From JAJPXC01 sp964562375 (lineage in GTDB: Bacteria > Bacteroidota > Bacteroidia > Bacteroidales > Muribaculaceae), in NCBI GenBank assembly GCA_964562375.1, contig CAZLSW010000005.1, forward strand, positions 10,936-74,935: a DNA stretch of 64,000 nt. The letters run 5' to 3'. The notes below the pieces were generated by a model. That model was not told the origin of the DNA, did not search any database, and saw only the letters and a program-made list of their open reading frames with translations. Made by a program: the position numbers and the translations under genes. Of this stretch, positions 37,068 to 45,546 are shown in pieces; the stretch's first letter is position 1, and the number at the start of each line of letters is the position of its first letter.

Positions 37068-38333
37068 TTAACGGATTTTAAGTGTAACAAAAGTGGTGAC
37101 GGCAAGGAAGATGCCGATGATCCAGAATCGGGTGACGATTTTGGACTCGGGTATCGCTCGGTAGGGGCGCTGGATGAGCGCCTGGATGGTGCCGTCGCCG
37201 GGTTTTTGGTAATGGTGGTGGAGAGGAGTCATTTTGAACACGCGACGCCCCTCGCCGTATTTCTTTTTGGTGAATTTGAAGTAAGCCACTTGGAGCATAA
37301 CCGACAGATCCTCAACGAAGTAAATAGCACAGAGGATGGGGATAAGCAGCTCCTTGTGGATCAAGATAGCGAACACGGCGATGATACCTCCGATGGTCAA
37401 CGAGCCGGTGTCGCCCATAAACACCTGAGCCGGGTAGGCGTTGTACCAAAGGAAGCCGATCAGGGCGCCGATGAACGCGGCCATGTACACCACCAGCTCG
37501 GAGCTTTGGGGGATGTACATAATGTTGAGATAGGAGGAATAGATGACGTTGCCGCCGAGGTAAGCCATGATGGCGAGGGCGACGCCGATGATAGCCGAGG
37601 TGCCGGTGCAGAGGCCGTCAAGGCCGTCGGTGAGGTTGGCACCATTGGAGGTGGCGGTGATCACGAAGATAGTGACGAGGATGAAGAGAATCCAGCCGCC
37701 GGTTTGGGCGTGGTCGCCCATCCACTCGGTGAGGTAGGCGTAGTCGAAGTTGTTGTCCTTTACGAAGGGGATGGTGGTTTGGGTCGACTTGATATCTTCG
37801 GTCTCATATACGACTTCGGCCACCTGGTCGGGCTCGACGCTCTCCACCTCGTGGTTTTCGCGAATCACGATGTCGGGCGAGAGCATCATGGTCAACCCCA
37901 CGATGAGGCCCAGACCTACCTGTCCCACGATTTTGAATTTGCCCTTAAGGCCTTCCTTGTTGTGCTTGGCGATTTTCTTGTAGTCGTCGAGAAAGCCGAT
38001 TGCTCCGAGCCACACTGTGGCCACCAGCATCAGGATCATATAGACGTTGCTCAGGTCGCCCACGAGCAGGCAAGGAATCAAGATGGAGATGATGATGATG
38101 ACGCCACCCATGGTAGGGGTGCCGGTTTTCTTCATCTGTCCCTCGAGGCCGAGGTCGCGGATAATCTCGCCCACCTGCATCTTCTGCAAGCGGTCGATGA
38201 TGCGGCGTCCGATGAAAATGGCGATGAATATTGAGAGCACCAACGCGGCCCCCGAGCGGAACGTGATGTAGCTCATCAGTCGCGCCCCGGGGAAGTCGAG
38301 TTGCTGGAGGTATTCAAATAGGTAGTAGAGCAT
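37068..38333 (-). CDS. mraY: Phospho-N-acetylmuramoyl-pentapeptide transferase
   Basis: A 421-residue, ten-helix enzyme. It has KKTGTPTMGGVIII, LDDYKKI, the catalytic GANLTDGLDGL loop (Asp-rich) and FMGDTGSLTIGG, with MTPLHHHYQ near the end. It is about 60 residues longer than E. coli MraY owing to an Asp/Glu-rich insert (about residues 157-205), a known Bacteroidota trait. It makes lipid I on the inner membrane. It sits between murE and murD, with a long heptamer array upstream. Confidence 0.97.
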   Translation of the reverse strand: MLYYLFEYLQQLDFPGARLMSYITFRSGAALVLSIFIAIFIGRRIIDRLQKMQVGEIIRDLGLEGQMKKTGTPTMGGVIIIISILIPCLLVGDLSNVYMILMLVATVWLGAIGFLDDYKKIAKHNKEGLKGKFKIVGQVGLGLIVGLTMMLSPDIVIRENHEVESVEPDQVAEVVYETEDIKSTQTTIPFVKDNNFDYAYLTEWMGDHAQTGGWILFILVTIFVITATSNGANLTDGLDGLCTGTSAIIGVALAIMAYLGGNVIYSSYLNIMYIPQSSELVVYMAAFIGALIGFLWYNAYPAQVFMGDTGSLTIGGIIAVFAILIHKELLIPILCAIYFVEDLSVMLQVAYFKFTKKKYGEGRRVFKMTPLHHHYQKPGDGTIQALIQRPYRAIPESKIVTRFWIIGIFLAVTTFVTLKIR

Positions 38334-38379
38334 GGGCAGTTTTTAGCTTTTCAGTATTTAGTTTTCAGTTAATGGCTTT

Positions 38380-38508
38380 AAAGGAGGAAAGGAGGAAAGG
38401 AGGAAAGGAGCATTTACTTTATCCTTTATACTTTATACTTTATCCTTTATCCTTTATACTTTATCCTTTATACTTTATCCTTCATCCTTTATCCTTCATC
38501 CTTTATCC
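38380..38508. repeat. Octamer AAAGGAGG x4 and heptamer TTTATCC x13 arrays
   Basis: AAAGGAGG-type octamers occupy 38380-38411 and 13 copies of TTTATCC/TTTATAC/TTCATCC occupy 38418-38508. The TAA stop of murE (38503-38505, minus strand) is inside the last heptamer. This is the only long gap within the core dcw genes. Confidence 0.95.
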
Positions 38509-39957
38509 TTGGAGGCCAAAGGCCTCCTTGACTTCTTCGCGGTCGTCGAAGTGGTGCTTGACGCCTTGGATCTCTTGATAGTCCTCGTGACCCTTGCCGG
38601 CGATGAGGATTACATCGCCCGGCTGGGCGAGCGCGCAAGCCATGCGGATAGCCTCGCGTCGATCGGCGTTAACCAGGGTTTTGTTCATCTCATCACCCTG
38701 AAGGCCAGCCTTCATATCGGCGAGGATATCGTTGGGGTTCTCGAATCGGGGGTTGTCGCTGGTGAGAATCAAGCGGTCGCTCATGCGGGCAGCCTCATGG
38801 GCCATGATTGGACGCTTGCCCTTGTCGCGGTTGCCGCCGGCACCCACGACGGTGATGATATGGCCACCGGCACCGATTACGTCGCGGATGGCTGTAAGGA
38901 CATTGACCACGGCATCGGGAGTGTGGGCGTAGTCGACGATGGCCGTGTAACCTTGAGGAGCGTGGAACGCTTGGAAGCGGCCGGCTACGGGTACAAGGAG
39001 ACTCATGCAGCGTAGCACCTCGTTGAGCTCCCAGCCCACGAGGATGGAGGCGCCGAAAACGGCAGTGAGGTTGTAGGCGTTGAATCGGCCAGTGAAGCGG
39101 GTTTCCACCTCATGACCGTTGAAACTGATGAGGGTGCCGTCGATACGGCTCTCAATGATACGGCCTCGGAAGTCGGCCATGTCGCGCAGGGAGTAGGTGT
39201 GGCGATGTGCCTTGGTGTTTTGGAGCATCACCTCGCCCACGGGGTCGTCGATGTTGGTGAGAGCGAAGGCGTCACGCGGGAGATCATCGAAGAACGATTT
39301 TTTGGCTTTGAGGTAGGCCTCGACGGTCTTGTGGTAGTCGAGGTGGTCGCGGGTGAGGTTGGTGAAAATGCCGCCGCGGAAATAGAGACCCGAGATGCGG
39401 TGCTGGTCGGCGGCATGGGAGGAAACCTCCATTGCTGCGAATGTGCAACCTTTGTCGACCATTCGGGCCAGCAGTTCGTTGATTGTGTAGGGGTCGGGGG
39501 TGGTTTGATGCGCCTCAACGGTTTCGGTGTCGATGTAGTTGACCACCGTTGAGAGTAGGCCGGCTTTCTCGCCCATCAATCGTGCCATTTCGTAGAGGAG
39601 TGTGGCTGTGGTTGTTTTGCCGTTGGTGCCGGTGACACCCACGAGGGAGAGTTTGCGTGAGGGATTGCCCCACCATTCCGAGCAAAGGCAACCCAAGGCT
39701 ACTGCCGAGTTGGCGACCTTGATGTAGGTCACTCCCTCCACCTCGTGCTCGGGCCACTGCTCGCACACGACAGCGGCCACATCCTTGGGCAATGAGGGGA
39801 TAAACTGGTGCCCATCGACGTTCACGCCGCGCACGGCCACGAACATTGCACCCTCGCCGGCTTGGCGGGAGTCGGCGGTGAGAGCCTTGATCTCGCGGTC
39901 GCGGGGGCCGCGGAGGCCTTCTATGGTGATGGAGGAGAGGAGGCGGGAAAGATGCAT
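38503..39957 (-). CDS. murE: UDP-MurNAc-L-Ala-D-Glu--2,6-diaminopimelate ligase
   Basis: A 484-residue Mur ligase with VGVTGTNGKTTTATLLYEM near residue 110 and HAADQHRISGL. The C-terminal motif DNPRFENP near residue 406 (DNPR) marks meso-diaminopimelate as substrate rather than lysine, so the peptidoglycan is of the DAP type. It works in the cytosol. It follows ftsI at about 80 bases, a gap with no clear feature. The 3' end runs into the heptamer array. Confidence 0.97.
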   Translation of the reverse strand: MHLSRLLSSITIEGLRGPRDREIKALTADSRQAGEGAMFVAVRGVNVDGHQFIPSLPKDVAAVVCEQWPEHEVEGVTYIKVANSAVALGCLCSEWWGNPSRKLSLVGVTGTNGKTTTATLLYEMARLMGEKAGLLSTVVNYIDTETVEAHQTTPDPYTINELLARMVDKGCTFAAMEVSSHAADQHRISGLYFRGGIFTNLTRDHLDYHKTVEAYLKAKKSFFDDLPRDAFALTNIDDPVGEVMLQNTKAHRHTYSLRDMADFRGRIIESRIDGTLISFNGHEVETRFTGRFNAYNLTAVFGASILVGWELNEVLRCMSLLVPVAGRFQAFHAPQGYTAIVDYAHTPDAVVNVLTAIRDVIGAGGHIITVVGAGGNRDKGKRPIMAHEAARMSDRLILTSDNPRFENPNDILADMKAGLQGDEMNKTLVNADRREAIRMACALAQPGDVILIAGKGHEDYQEIQGVKHHFDDREEVKEAFGLQG

Positions 39958-40040
39958 ATTGTCTAATTTTAGGCCCCCAACCCCCGAACCGGGGGCTTCC
40001 CACCCGGAAGACGATCTCCCGGTTTCGAGGGGGATAATGT

Positions 40041-42149
40041 TTATAAATGCGTTAGAGATAAATTGACGGTGGTTGATTTGGGGACGTTGGCGCCGGCCTC
40101 GGGAGATTGGGAGAGGACGTAGCCGTCGCCATGGATGCGCACGTTGAAACCGGCACGCTCAAGGTTGTTGACAGCGTCGCGCAGGCCGAGGCCCATCACA
40201 GAGGGAACGGTGCCCTGAGGGACGGTGCGTGGCGTTGCGAAGTAGCTGAAAGCGCCAAATGAGAGGGCGTTCTTGAGGTTGCCCACGCGATGGTCGCCCT
40301 GACAGGCGAAAATCGTGGGACGTGAGCCGGTTGCGGGGTTCTCGTGGTAGTCGGAGGAGTTGCCGAGCATGCCGCGTGAGTACATCTTCAGGGCGATGTT
40401 TTTCAACACGGTACCGGATGTGGCAGCGGCGCCCACAGCGCCCTCGCGAGGGCGGCAGGTGAGCACGATACAGGAGTATTGGGGATTGTCAGCGGGGAAG
40501 AAACCGCAGAATGTCAAGCGTTTACGACTGGTGTTGTAGCGCCCCGAGTCGACCATATAGCTGGTACCCGTCTTGCCGGCGATGCTCACCAATGGGTTGC
40601 GCAAGCGACGGCCTGTGCCGTGGTCGCCCCACACGACCTGGGAGAGCATGTCGCGCAGGATGGCGGCGTTCTTGCGTGAGCAGATAGAGTCGCGGATGTA
40701 GGTGACGGGAAGCACCGAATCGACATCCTGGCCAATCAGTCGCTTGACAAGGCGTGGACGCACGTATTTACCATCGTTAGCGATGGCGTTGTAGACAGCC
40801 AAGGTTGAGAGCGGGGGAATCTCGGTGGCGTAACCGTAGCTCACGCGCGAGAGGGTCAATTTGGAGGGATGCTTGGGGAAGTTGGGGATGCGCTCTCCCG
40901 CGATACCGGTGTTCATAGGGTCGAAGAAACCGAGCTTCTCAATGCGCTTGTAGTAGGCGTCGGGCTTGTCGCCGTACTCGCGTGTGATGATACGTGCCAT
41001 GCCGATGTTGGAGGAGTGCTCGAGCACCTCCGAGACCTTCAGGGCCGAGGTGTAGTGGGAGTCGGTAATCGGTTTGCCTCCGCCGTAGGCCCATGAGCCG
41101 CCGGTGGGGATTGCCTCGTTGAGGTTGGTGACGATGCCGTCCTCCAAGGCCACGAGCATCGATAGGGTCTTGACCACTGATCCCGGCTCGAAGCCAAGCA
41201 CGGCGCGGTTCATTCCCTCGATGTATTTACCCGTGGTGGGACTCTTCTCAAGGTTGGAGATCGCCTTGATGTCGCCGGTTTTGACCTCCATTAGCACAGC
41301 CACGCCCCAGTCGGCGTTTTTCTCCTCGAGAAGGGCGTTGAGCTCGTTCTCGACAATGTCCTGCATGTTGATGTCGATGGTGGTGACGATGTTGTAGCCG
41401 GGAATCGGCTCGACGTCGGTCCAGTTGACGATATTGTGGGTCAGGGGGATTTTCTTGGCACGTCCCGGCACGCCGTAGAGGAGAGTGTCGAGGGCCATTT
41501 CGAGACCGCTGATACCGTGGAACTCACCCGTGGCGGGATCCTCGGAGATGGAGCCTATTGAGCGACGAGCCATGTCGCCATAGGGGTTGCGGCGACGCAG
41601 GCGGCTCTCAACGGTAAGGCCCGAGCGGTTGCGGTTGCGCATATTCAGATAGGGGAACGAACGCACGTGCATCATCTCGGCGTAGGAGATGTCGCGAAGG
41701 ATAAGCTTGGCGCGAGGCCACTTGTTTTGGGCTTTCCCCTCCATGGGCTGGAGGAAGTAGGCTTTCCACTCGTCCTTGGTGCGGTAGGGGTAGTATTTGG
41801 CCAGGGAGTCGGCCAAGGAGTCGACGGAAAGGAGCAGGCGCTCGCGCTTGAACCGCTCTGAGCGGTAGTCGATGCGTAGAGTGTAGTAGCGCAGGTTGGT
41901 TGCCAGGACGTTACCGTCGGCAGCGAGGATCTCGCCGCGCTCGGGCTTGATGGTGTCGGTGCGGGCAAGTTCCTCCATGGCTTTCTTGTTCCAGCGGTCG
42001 GCATGCAGGACGGTGGTGGAAAAGAGCTTGACGCTGATTGCCACGGCGAAGCACATGATCATGACAGTGATCAAGAAGTAGCGCCACAGGATATGGCGTC
42101 GGTTGTCCTTTTTCTTGGGGGCTCGGCGGCGGGGAGAGGGAGTGCTCAT
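40041..42149 (-). CDS. ftsI: Division transpeptidase FtsI (PBP3-type) with PASTA domain
   Basis: A 702-residue class B penicillin-binding protein. After a basic start there is one membrane helix (about residues 21-42). The N-terminal pedestal includes RGEILAADGNVLATNLR. The active site has FEPGSVVKTLSM (Ser and Lys of SxxK), EHSSNIGMARI (SxN) and IAGKTGTSYMV (KTG). One PASTA domain (about residues 640-702) closes it, as usual in Bacteroidota. It cross-links septal peptidoglycan with FtsW. The start overlaps the ftsL stop by four bases. Confidence 0.96.
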   Translation of the reverse strand: MSTPSPRRRAPKKKDNRRHILWRYFLITVMIMCFAVAISVKLFSTTVLHADRWNKKAMEELARTDTIKPERGEILAADGNVLATNLRYYTLRIDYRSERFKRERLLLSVDSLADSLAKYYPYRTKDEWKAYFLQPMEGKAQNKWPRAKLILRDISYAEMMHVRSFPYLNMRNRNRSGLTVESRLRRRNPYGDMARRSIGSISEDPATGEFHGISGLEMALDTLLYGVPGRAKKIPLTHNIVNWTDVEPIPGYNIVTTIDINMQDIVENELNALLEEKNADWGVAVLMEVKTGDIKAISNLEKSPTTGKYIEGMNRAVLGFEPGSVVKTLSMLVALEDGIVTNLNEAIPTGGSWAYGGGKPITDSHYTSALKVSEVLEHSSNIGMARIITREYGDKPDAYYKRIEKLGFFDPMNTGIAGERIPNFPKHPSKLTLSRVSYGYATEIPPLSTLAVYNAIANDGKYVRPRLVKRLIGQDVDSVLPVTYIRDSICSRKNAAILRDMLSQVVWGDHGTGRRLRNPLVSIAGKTGTSYMVDSGRYNTSRKRLTFCGFFPADNPQYSCIVLTCRPREGAVGAAATSGTVLKNIALKMYSRGMLGNSSDYHENPATGSRPTIFACQGDHRVGNLKNALSFGAFSYFATPRTVPQGTVPSVMGLGLRDAVNNLERAGFNVRIHGDGYVLSQSPEAGANVPKSTTVNLSLTHL

Positions 42150-42505
42150 CGGTCGTAGGAGATTTTAAAGGGTGGACGTTCCTGAATGCTAAGCCCCAAA
42201 TGCATGGTGTCGACCAATTCGCGCATAGCCGACTCGCGGATGCGGCTCATGTACACCGAATGTTGCAGCACTCGCTCGGTCTCCACAATCTCCAAGCGGC
42301 GCTGCAACGACTGGATGGTCTCCATGCGGGTTTGGCACTGGTATTTGTTGGTGATATACACCAGGAACATCACCATAATCGTCAAGATGGTGACCCAGTT
42401 TTTAGCGAAGAAGTCGGACGAGAGCAATCGTCCGTGCAGGGCGCGCAGGAGCCAAGTGTCGTGCTTGGGGGCGTCGGTGGAGGCGGTTTGTGGAGCTGTG
42501 GGCAT
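42146..42505 (-). CDS. ftsL: FtsL-like cell division protein
   Basis: A 119-residue bitopic protein with a membrane helix at about residues 37-54 (WVTILTIMVMFLVYITN), then a coiled-coil stretch (METIQSLQRRLEIVETER). Sequence conservation in FtsL is low; the call rests on size, topology and place between rsmH (20-base gap) and ftsI (ATGA overlap). It would bind FtsQ and FtsB in the divisome. Confidence 0.82.
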   Translation of the reverse strand: MPTAPQTASTDAPKHDTWLLRALHGRLLSSDFFAKNWVTILTIMVMFLVYITNKYQCQTRMETIQSLQRRLEIVETERVLQHSVYMSRIRESAMRELVDTMHLGLSIQERPPFKISYDR

Positions 42506-42525
42506 ATTGGGGTGAATGATTGGGG

Positions 42526-43434
42526 TTATAGTTTTTGGGCGACACGCAATTTGGCCGATCGGGATCGGGGATTGGCCTCGATTTCGGCCTCGTCGGGGAC
42601 GATGGGCTTGTTGTTGAGCAGGCGCAGTGGAGAGGAGACTCGGCCGAAGAAATCCTTGTCGACCTCGCCGGTGAAGTTGCCGGCGCGCATGAAGTTTTTC
42701 ACCAAGCGGTCCTCGAGGGAGTGGTAGGTGATCACGGCCAGTCGGCCGCCGGGCTTGAGGATTGCGGTGGCCTGGGTGAGGAACGCGCGAAGGGCGTCGA
42801 TCTCGCCGTTGACCTCGATACGCAGGGCTTGGAACACCTGGGCGAGCTCTTTCTTCTCCTGCTTGGGGTTGATCAGCGGGCGGATCACCTCGAGCAGACG
42901 CTCGGTAGTGCTGATGGGGGCCTGAGCGCGAGCCTTGACCAAAGCGGCGGCGATGCGACGGGCCTGGCGTAACTCGCCGTAGAGATAGAGGATGTCGGCA
43001 AGCTGCTCCTGTGAGTATTCGTTGACGACCTTGGCGGCTGTGAGTGAGCCTTGGCGGTTCATGCGCATGTCCAGAGGGCCGTCGGCGCGGAAGGAGAAGC
43101 CTCGCTCGGGATCGTCGAAGTGGTGGAACGACACGCCCAGGTCGGCCAGGACGCCGTCAACCGTGTCTACGCCGTAGTAGCGCATGAAATTCTGGAGGAA
43201 ACGGAAATTACCGTGGAGGATAGTGAATCGCGGGTCAACCAAAGCTCGACTAACGGCATCGAGGTCTTGGTCCATTCCGTAGAGGTGCCCCTGTTCTCCG
43301 AGGAGCTCGACAATGGCGCGGGAATGGCCGCCCCCGCCATAGGTTACGTCCACATAAGCCCCTGACGGATTGATATTTAATCCTTCAAGAGCTTGCGGGA
43401 GCAATGCGGGGATGTGGTAAACGGGCTCGGCCAT
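42526..43434 (-). CDS. rsmH: 16S rRNA (cytosine1402-N4)-methyltransferase
   Basis: A 302-residue methyltransferase: YHIPALLPQALEGL start, SAM loop VDVTYGGGGHSRAIVELL near residue 28, LADLGVSFHHFDDPERGFSF and AVITYHSLEDRLVKNF. It methylates N4 of C1402 in 16S rRNA. It is the first gene of the dcw cluster here; the usual mraZ before it is absent. The promoter candidate lies at 43507-43539. Confidence 0.96.
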   Translation of the reverse strand: MAEPVYHIPALLPQALEGLNINPSGAYVDVTYGGGGHSRAIVELLGEQGHLYGMDQDLDAVSRALVDPRFTILHGNFRFLQNFMRYYGVDTVDGVLADLGVSFHHFDDPERGFSFRADGPLDMRMNRQGSLTAAKVVNEYSQEQLADILYLYGELRQARRIAAALVKARAQAPISTTERLLEVIRPLINPKQEKKELAQVFQALRIEVNGEIDALRAFLTQATAILKPGGRLAVITYHSLEDRLVKNFMRAGNFTGEVDKDFFGRVSSPLRLLNNKPIVPDEAEIEANPRSRSAKLRVAQKL

Positions 43435-43506
43435 TTGCGTTGGAATTTTCGGATTTGGAAGTGTGTTAACCGCGCGGGGACATATAAGAGCGCGCGAATA
43501 ATGCCG

Positions 43507-43539
43507 TAAAGTTACTAAGAAATCGCGAAAATTCTCAAA
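43507..43539 (-). promoter_or_regulatory. Candidate promoter of the dcw cluster
   Basis: On the minus strand TTTG (43539-43536), 21 bases, then TAACTTTA (43514-43507, one mismatch to TAnnTTTG). Transcription would start about 65 bases before rsmH. There is no MraZ-type repeat block. Confidence 0.5.
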
Positions 43540-44024
43540 TGCAAATCAAAAAATTTTCAATAAAGTTATCAACATTTTACAAAAGCGGCTTGTGGAGCCG
43601 ATTTTTGGGGATGGGCTGGGATTTACGATTGTAAACGACGCTCGCTATTACTCGCTTTACCAAACCGCCTCGTTGGGGCTGAAATTAACGACTCAACTTT
43701 CTCAAGTTATGAAACCACGAATTAACACTAATGAACACTAACAAATTAACAAGGTTCCTAATAAATTTTAGAGAGCTAACGCTCTTTAATTAACACTAAT
43801 GCAGATAGCGTTGCGTTATGGAAATTCGTGTTAATTCTTTGCGAAGCAAAGCTTAATTCTTGAATGAGGATAAAGATTAATCGCTGAATTAGTGGAAATT
43901 CGTGAAAATTAGTGGTTTCTCGGATTACTTGCGAAACTTGGATAATAGGGCAAGACTTTCTCGCCGGGTTTCCTACGGTCACCCGGCGTTATAGCCAGCT
44001 CGCCGGGATGCGGCTCTGATGGGC
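43540..44024. other. Gene-free AT-rich spacer with imperfect inverted repeat
   Basis: There is no credible gene in this stretch. Imperfect inverted repeats of about 31 bases (43711-43741 and 43889-43919, outer ends GAAACCAC and GTGGTTTC) frame about 150 bases. Inside are small hairpins (GAGAGC-TAAC-GCTCTT; CTTTGC-GAA-GCAAAG) and scattered copies of AATTAACACTAATG. It looks like a degraded small mobile or repetitive element. It fills the place where mraZ would be expected. Confidence 0.5.
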
Positions 44025-44984
44025 TTAGTAGACGAGGGCGAAGTTGTCGACCCAAAGGGTGAGACCAACAGTGCCGATGTAGGCCTCGCCGGAGGCAGCG
44101 GAAGCCATCACAAGCAGGTGGGTGGGAGTGGCGTCGGCATCGTCCCAGCCTATTTCATGCACGGGTACCAGCTTGCCCTTGGAATTTTTGGCATAATAGG
44201 CTTTGTCACCGTCGATTAGGCCCATCCACGACTTGTAGAAAGGCTCCTTGGTGATGTCACCGTAATGCACTGGCAATTCGTGATTGTTAACCCACCCGTT
44301 GGTGGATTTGTTGAAGCGCTCGCGGCCGGTACCCACACGCTTGGCGTAAATATTGCCATTCTCGTCCTCCCAGCGGCGCTGGAGGATGATGAACACCTCG
44401 GCGTTCTCACAGCCCTTAAGGGTCTTTTTCTTGCCGAAACCGCTGGAGTAGGTGCGGTCCGATGCCGATGGCATGTACATCTTGTAGTCGTATCGGAGGG
44501 CCTTGGGACGCTTGGTGAACGGCACGCCCATCTCAAATTTGCTGTAGGGGTCGGATGTGGATTTGACTGGCTCCTTGAACTCACCCAGGAATATAGAGCC
44601 AGCCACAACTACATCGATGTTAATCAGGCCGATAGCTTTGCAGTGCTCCATAATGGTGGTGAGCTTGGCGCACTTGTTGCCGCCCGAACGCTGGTCGGGG
44701 AACACGGCGTTGCTGCCCTTGGTGATACCAACCACGTGGGCAAGGACATTGGAGGTGGCCCAGGGAGAGCCGCCAAGATTTTTGTAGGCTTTATCGCCCT
44801 CGATTGTCTGCGTGGGGGCGATTTCGTAGAGGGTCTTTTTGTTGCCGCCAATCAGCGAGCTTTCGGGGATGATACGGGTCACCCAATTTTCCATGTCGCC
44901 ATACTTTATCAGCTCGACGGCTCGAGAGCCGAAAGCTGAAACAAGTAATAGCGCGAGGATTAGTATTTTGTTAGTCAATTTCAT
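44025..44984 (-). CDS. Secreted PCMD-domain protein
   Basis: A 319-residue exported protein with a signal peptide (MKLTNKILILALLLVSAFGSRA), an N-terminal FGDMENW-like start of the mature part (LIKYGDMENWVTRI) and a C-terminal beta-sandwich ending LTLWVDNFALVY, the hallmark close of PCMD (putative carbohydrate metabolism) proteins of Bacteroidota. These are thought to bind glycans at the surface; no enzyme activity is known. Two tiny membrane-protein genes lie five and twelve-plus bases upstream in the same direction and may be co-transcribed. Confidence 0.75.
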   Translation of the reverse strand: MKLTNKILILALLLVSAFGSRAVELIKYGDMENWVTRIIPESSLIGGNKKTLYEIAPTQTIEGDKAYKNLGGSPWATSNVLAHVVGITKGSNAVFPDQRSGGNKCAKLTTIMEHCKAIGLINIDVVVAGSIFLGEFKEPVKSTSDPYSKFEMGVPFTKRPKALRYDYKMYMPSASDRTYSSGFGKKKTLKGCENAEVFIILQRRWEDENGNIYAKRVGTGRERFNKSTNGWVNNHELPVHYGDITKEPFYKSWMGLIDGDKAYYAKNSKGKLVPVHEIGWDDADATPTHLLVMASAASGEAYIGTVGLTLWVDNFALVY

Positions 44985-44989
44985 TGTTA

Positions 44990-45121
44990 TTATTTCTTGG
45001 CCTTGGCGGCCTCTTGGGCTTCCTCAGCCTTGTTCTGCTTGTGGATTTGCGTTAAACCCCAAACACCTATGATGCCTCCCATAAGGCCAAACGCTCCAAT
45101 AAATATAAGTAACGGATCCAT
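44990..45121 (-). CDS. 43-residue single-helix membrane protein
   Basis: The start is MDPLLIFIGAFGLMGGIIGV, followed by a charged Glu/Ala/Lys tail. One helix (about residues 3-23) is followed by a cytosolic charged tail. It lies seven bases after the next small gene and five before the PCMD gene. A longer in-frame start at 45187 lies inside that neighbour and is unlikely. I recognise no family; it looks real because of spacing and composition. Confidence 0.55.
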   Translation of the reverse strand: MDPLLIFIGAFGLMGGIIGVWGLTQIHKQNKAEEAQEAAKAKK

Positions 45122-45128
45122 AATTCTT

Positions 45129-45353
45129 TCATTTAGTTTTTTTTGAACCAAAGTCACTAGCCAAATAAAGACAGACGAATCCACCAAATATTAAGAAAGC
45201 AACTGCAGAGGTACCTATGATGATTAGATTCACTTTGTCAAATTCCAGTTCCATTATTCCAGCGAGTATTACTCCACCGAAAACGAGTTTTGACAGGTCT
45301 AAACAATATTTACCTACAACGTTGAACAGTTTCTTTTTCTGAGATGGTTTCAT
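45129..45353 (-). CDS. 74-residue two-helix membrane protein (DUF6722-like)
   Basis: It starts MKPSQKKKLFNVVGKYCLDL, with two hydrophobic helices (about residues 20-35 and 41-63) and a basic end SKKTK. The pattern of a basic start, two helices and a short basic tail recalls the DUF6722 family of Bacteroidota; function unknown. The ATG lies only four bases after a -7 box (45358-45365), so the mRNA should be leaderless or nearly so; the longer frame from 45458 is then ruled out. It is the first of three tightly spaced genes. Confidence 0.6.
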   Translation of the reverse strand: MKPSQKKKLFNVVGKYCLDLSKLVFGGVILAGIMELEFDKVNLIIIGTSAVAFLIFGGFVCLYLASDFGSKKTK

Positions 45354-45357
45354 CTTG

Positions 45358-45365
45358 CAAAGATA
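45358..45365 (-). promoter_or_regulatory. -7 box giving a probable leaderless mRNA
   Basis: TATCTTTG on the minus strand, with the ATG starting five bases after it. GTTG sits 20 bases upstream (45389-45386) as a weak -33 element. Confidence 0.55.
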
Positions 45366-45422
45366 ATCCTTTTCTCTTATATGTACAACAAACGAGGCCA
45401 CTATCGGTTTAAACATTATAAT

Positions 45423-45511
45423 GTCGACCCGTCGACCCGGGGTCGGGTCGACTTCCATTCTCCTGAGGATAGAGACCTAAAACAAGTTATGTCGGGCCGA
45501 CACGGCCCGAC
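45423..45511. repeat. GC hairpin repeat cluster E (two units)
   Basis: Unit 1 has outer arms GTCGACCC (45423-45430) and GGGTCGAC (45445-45452) around an inner GACCC/GGGTC stem. Unit 2 has arms at 45491-45499/45503-45511 (GTCGGGCCG, loop ACA). Both are followed by ACTTCC. It lies after waaA (minus strand) and could end its transcript. Confidence 0.8.
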
Positions 45512-45546
45512 TTCCTTTCTGGCATCGCCTGATAGAGGCGTCCGGG

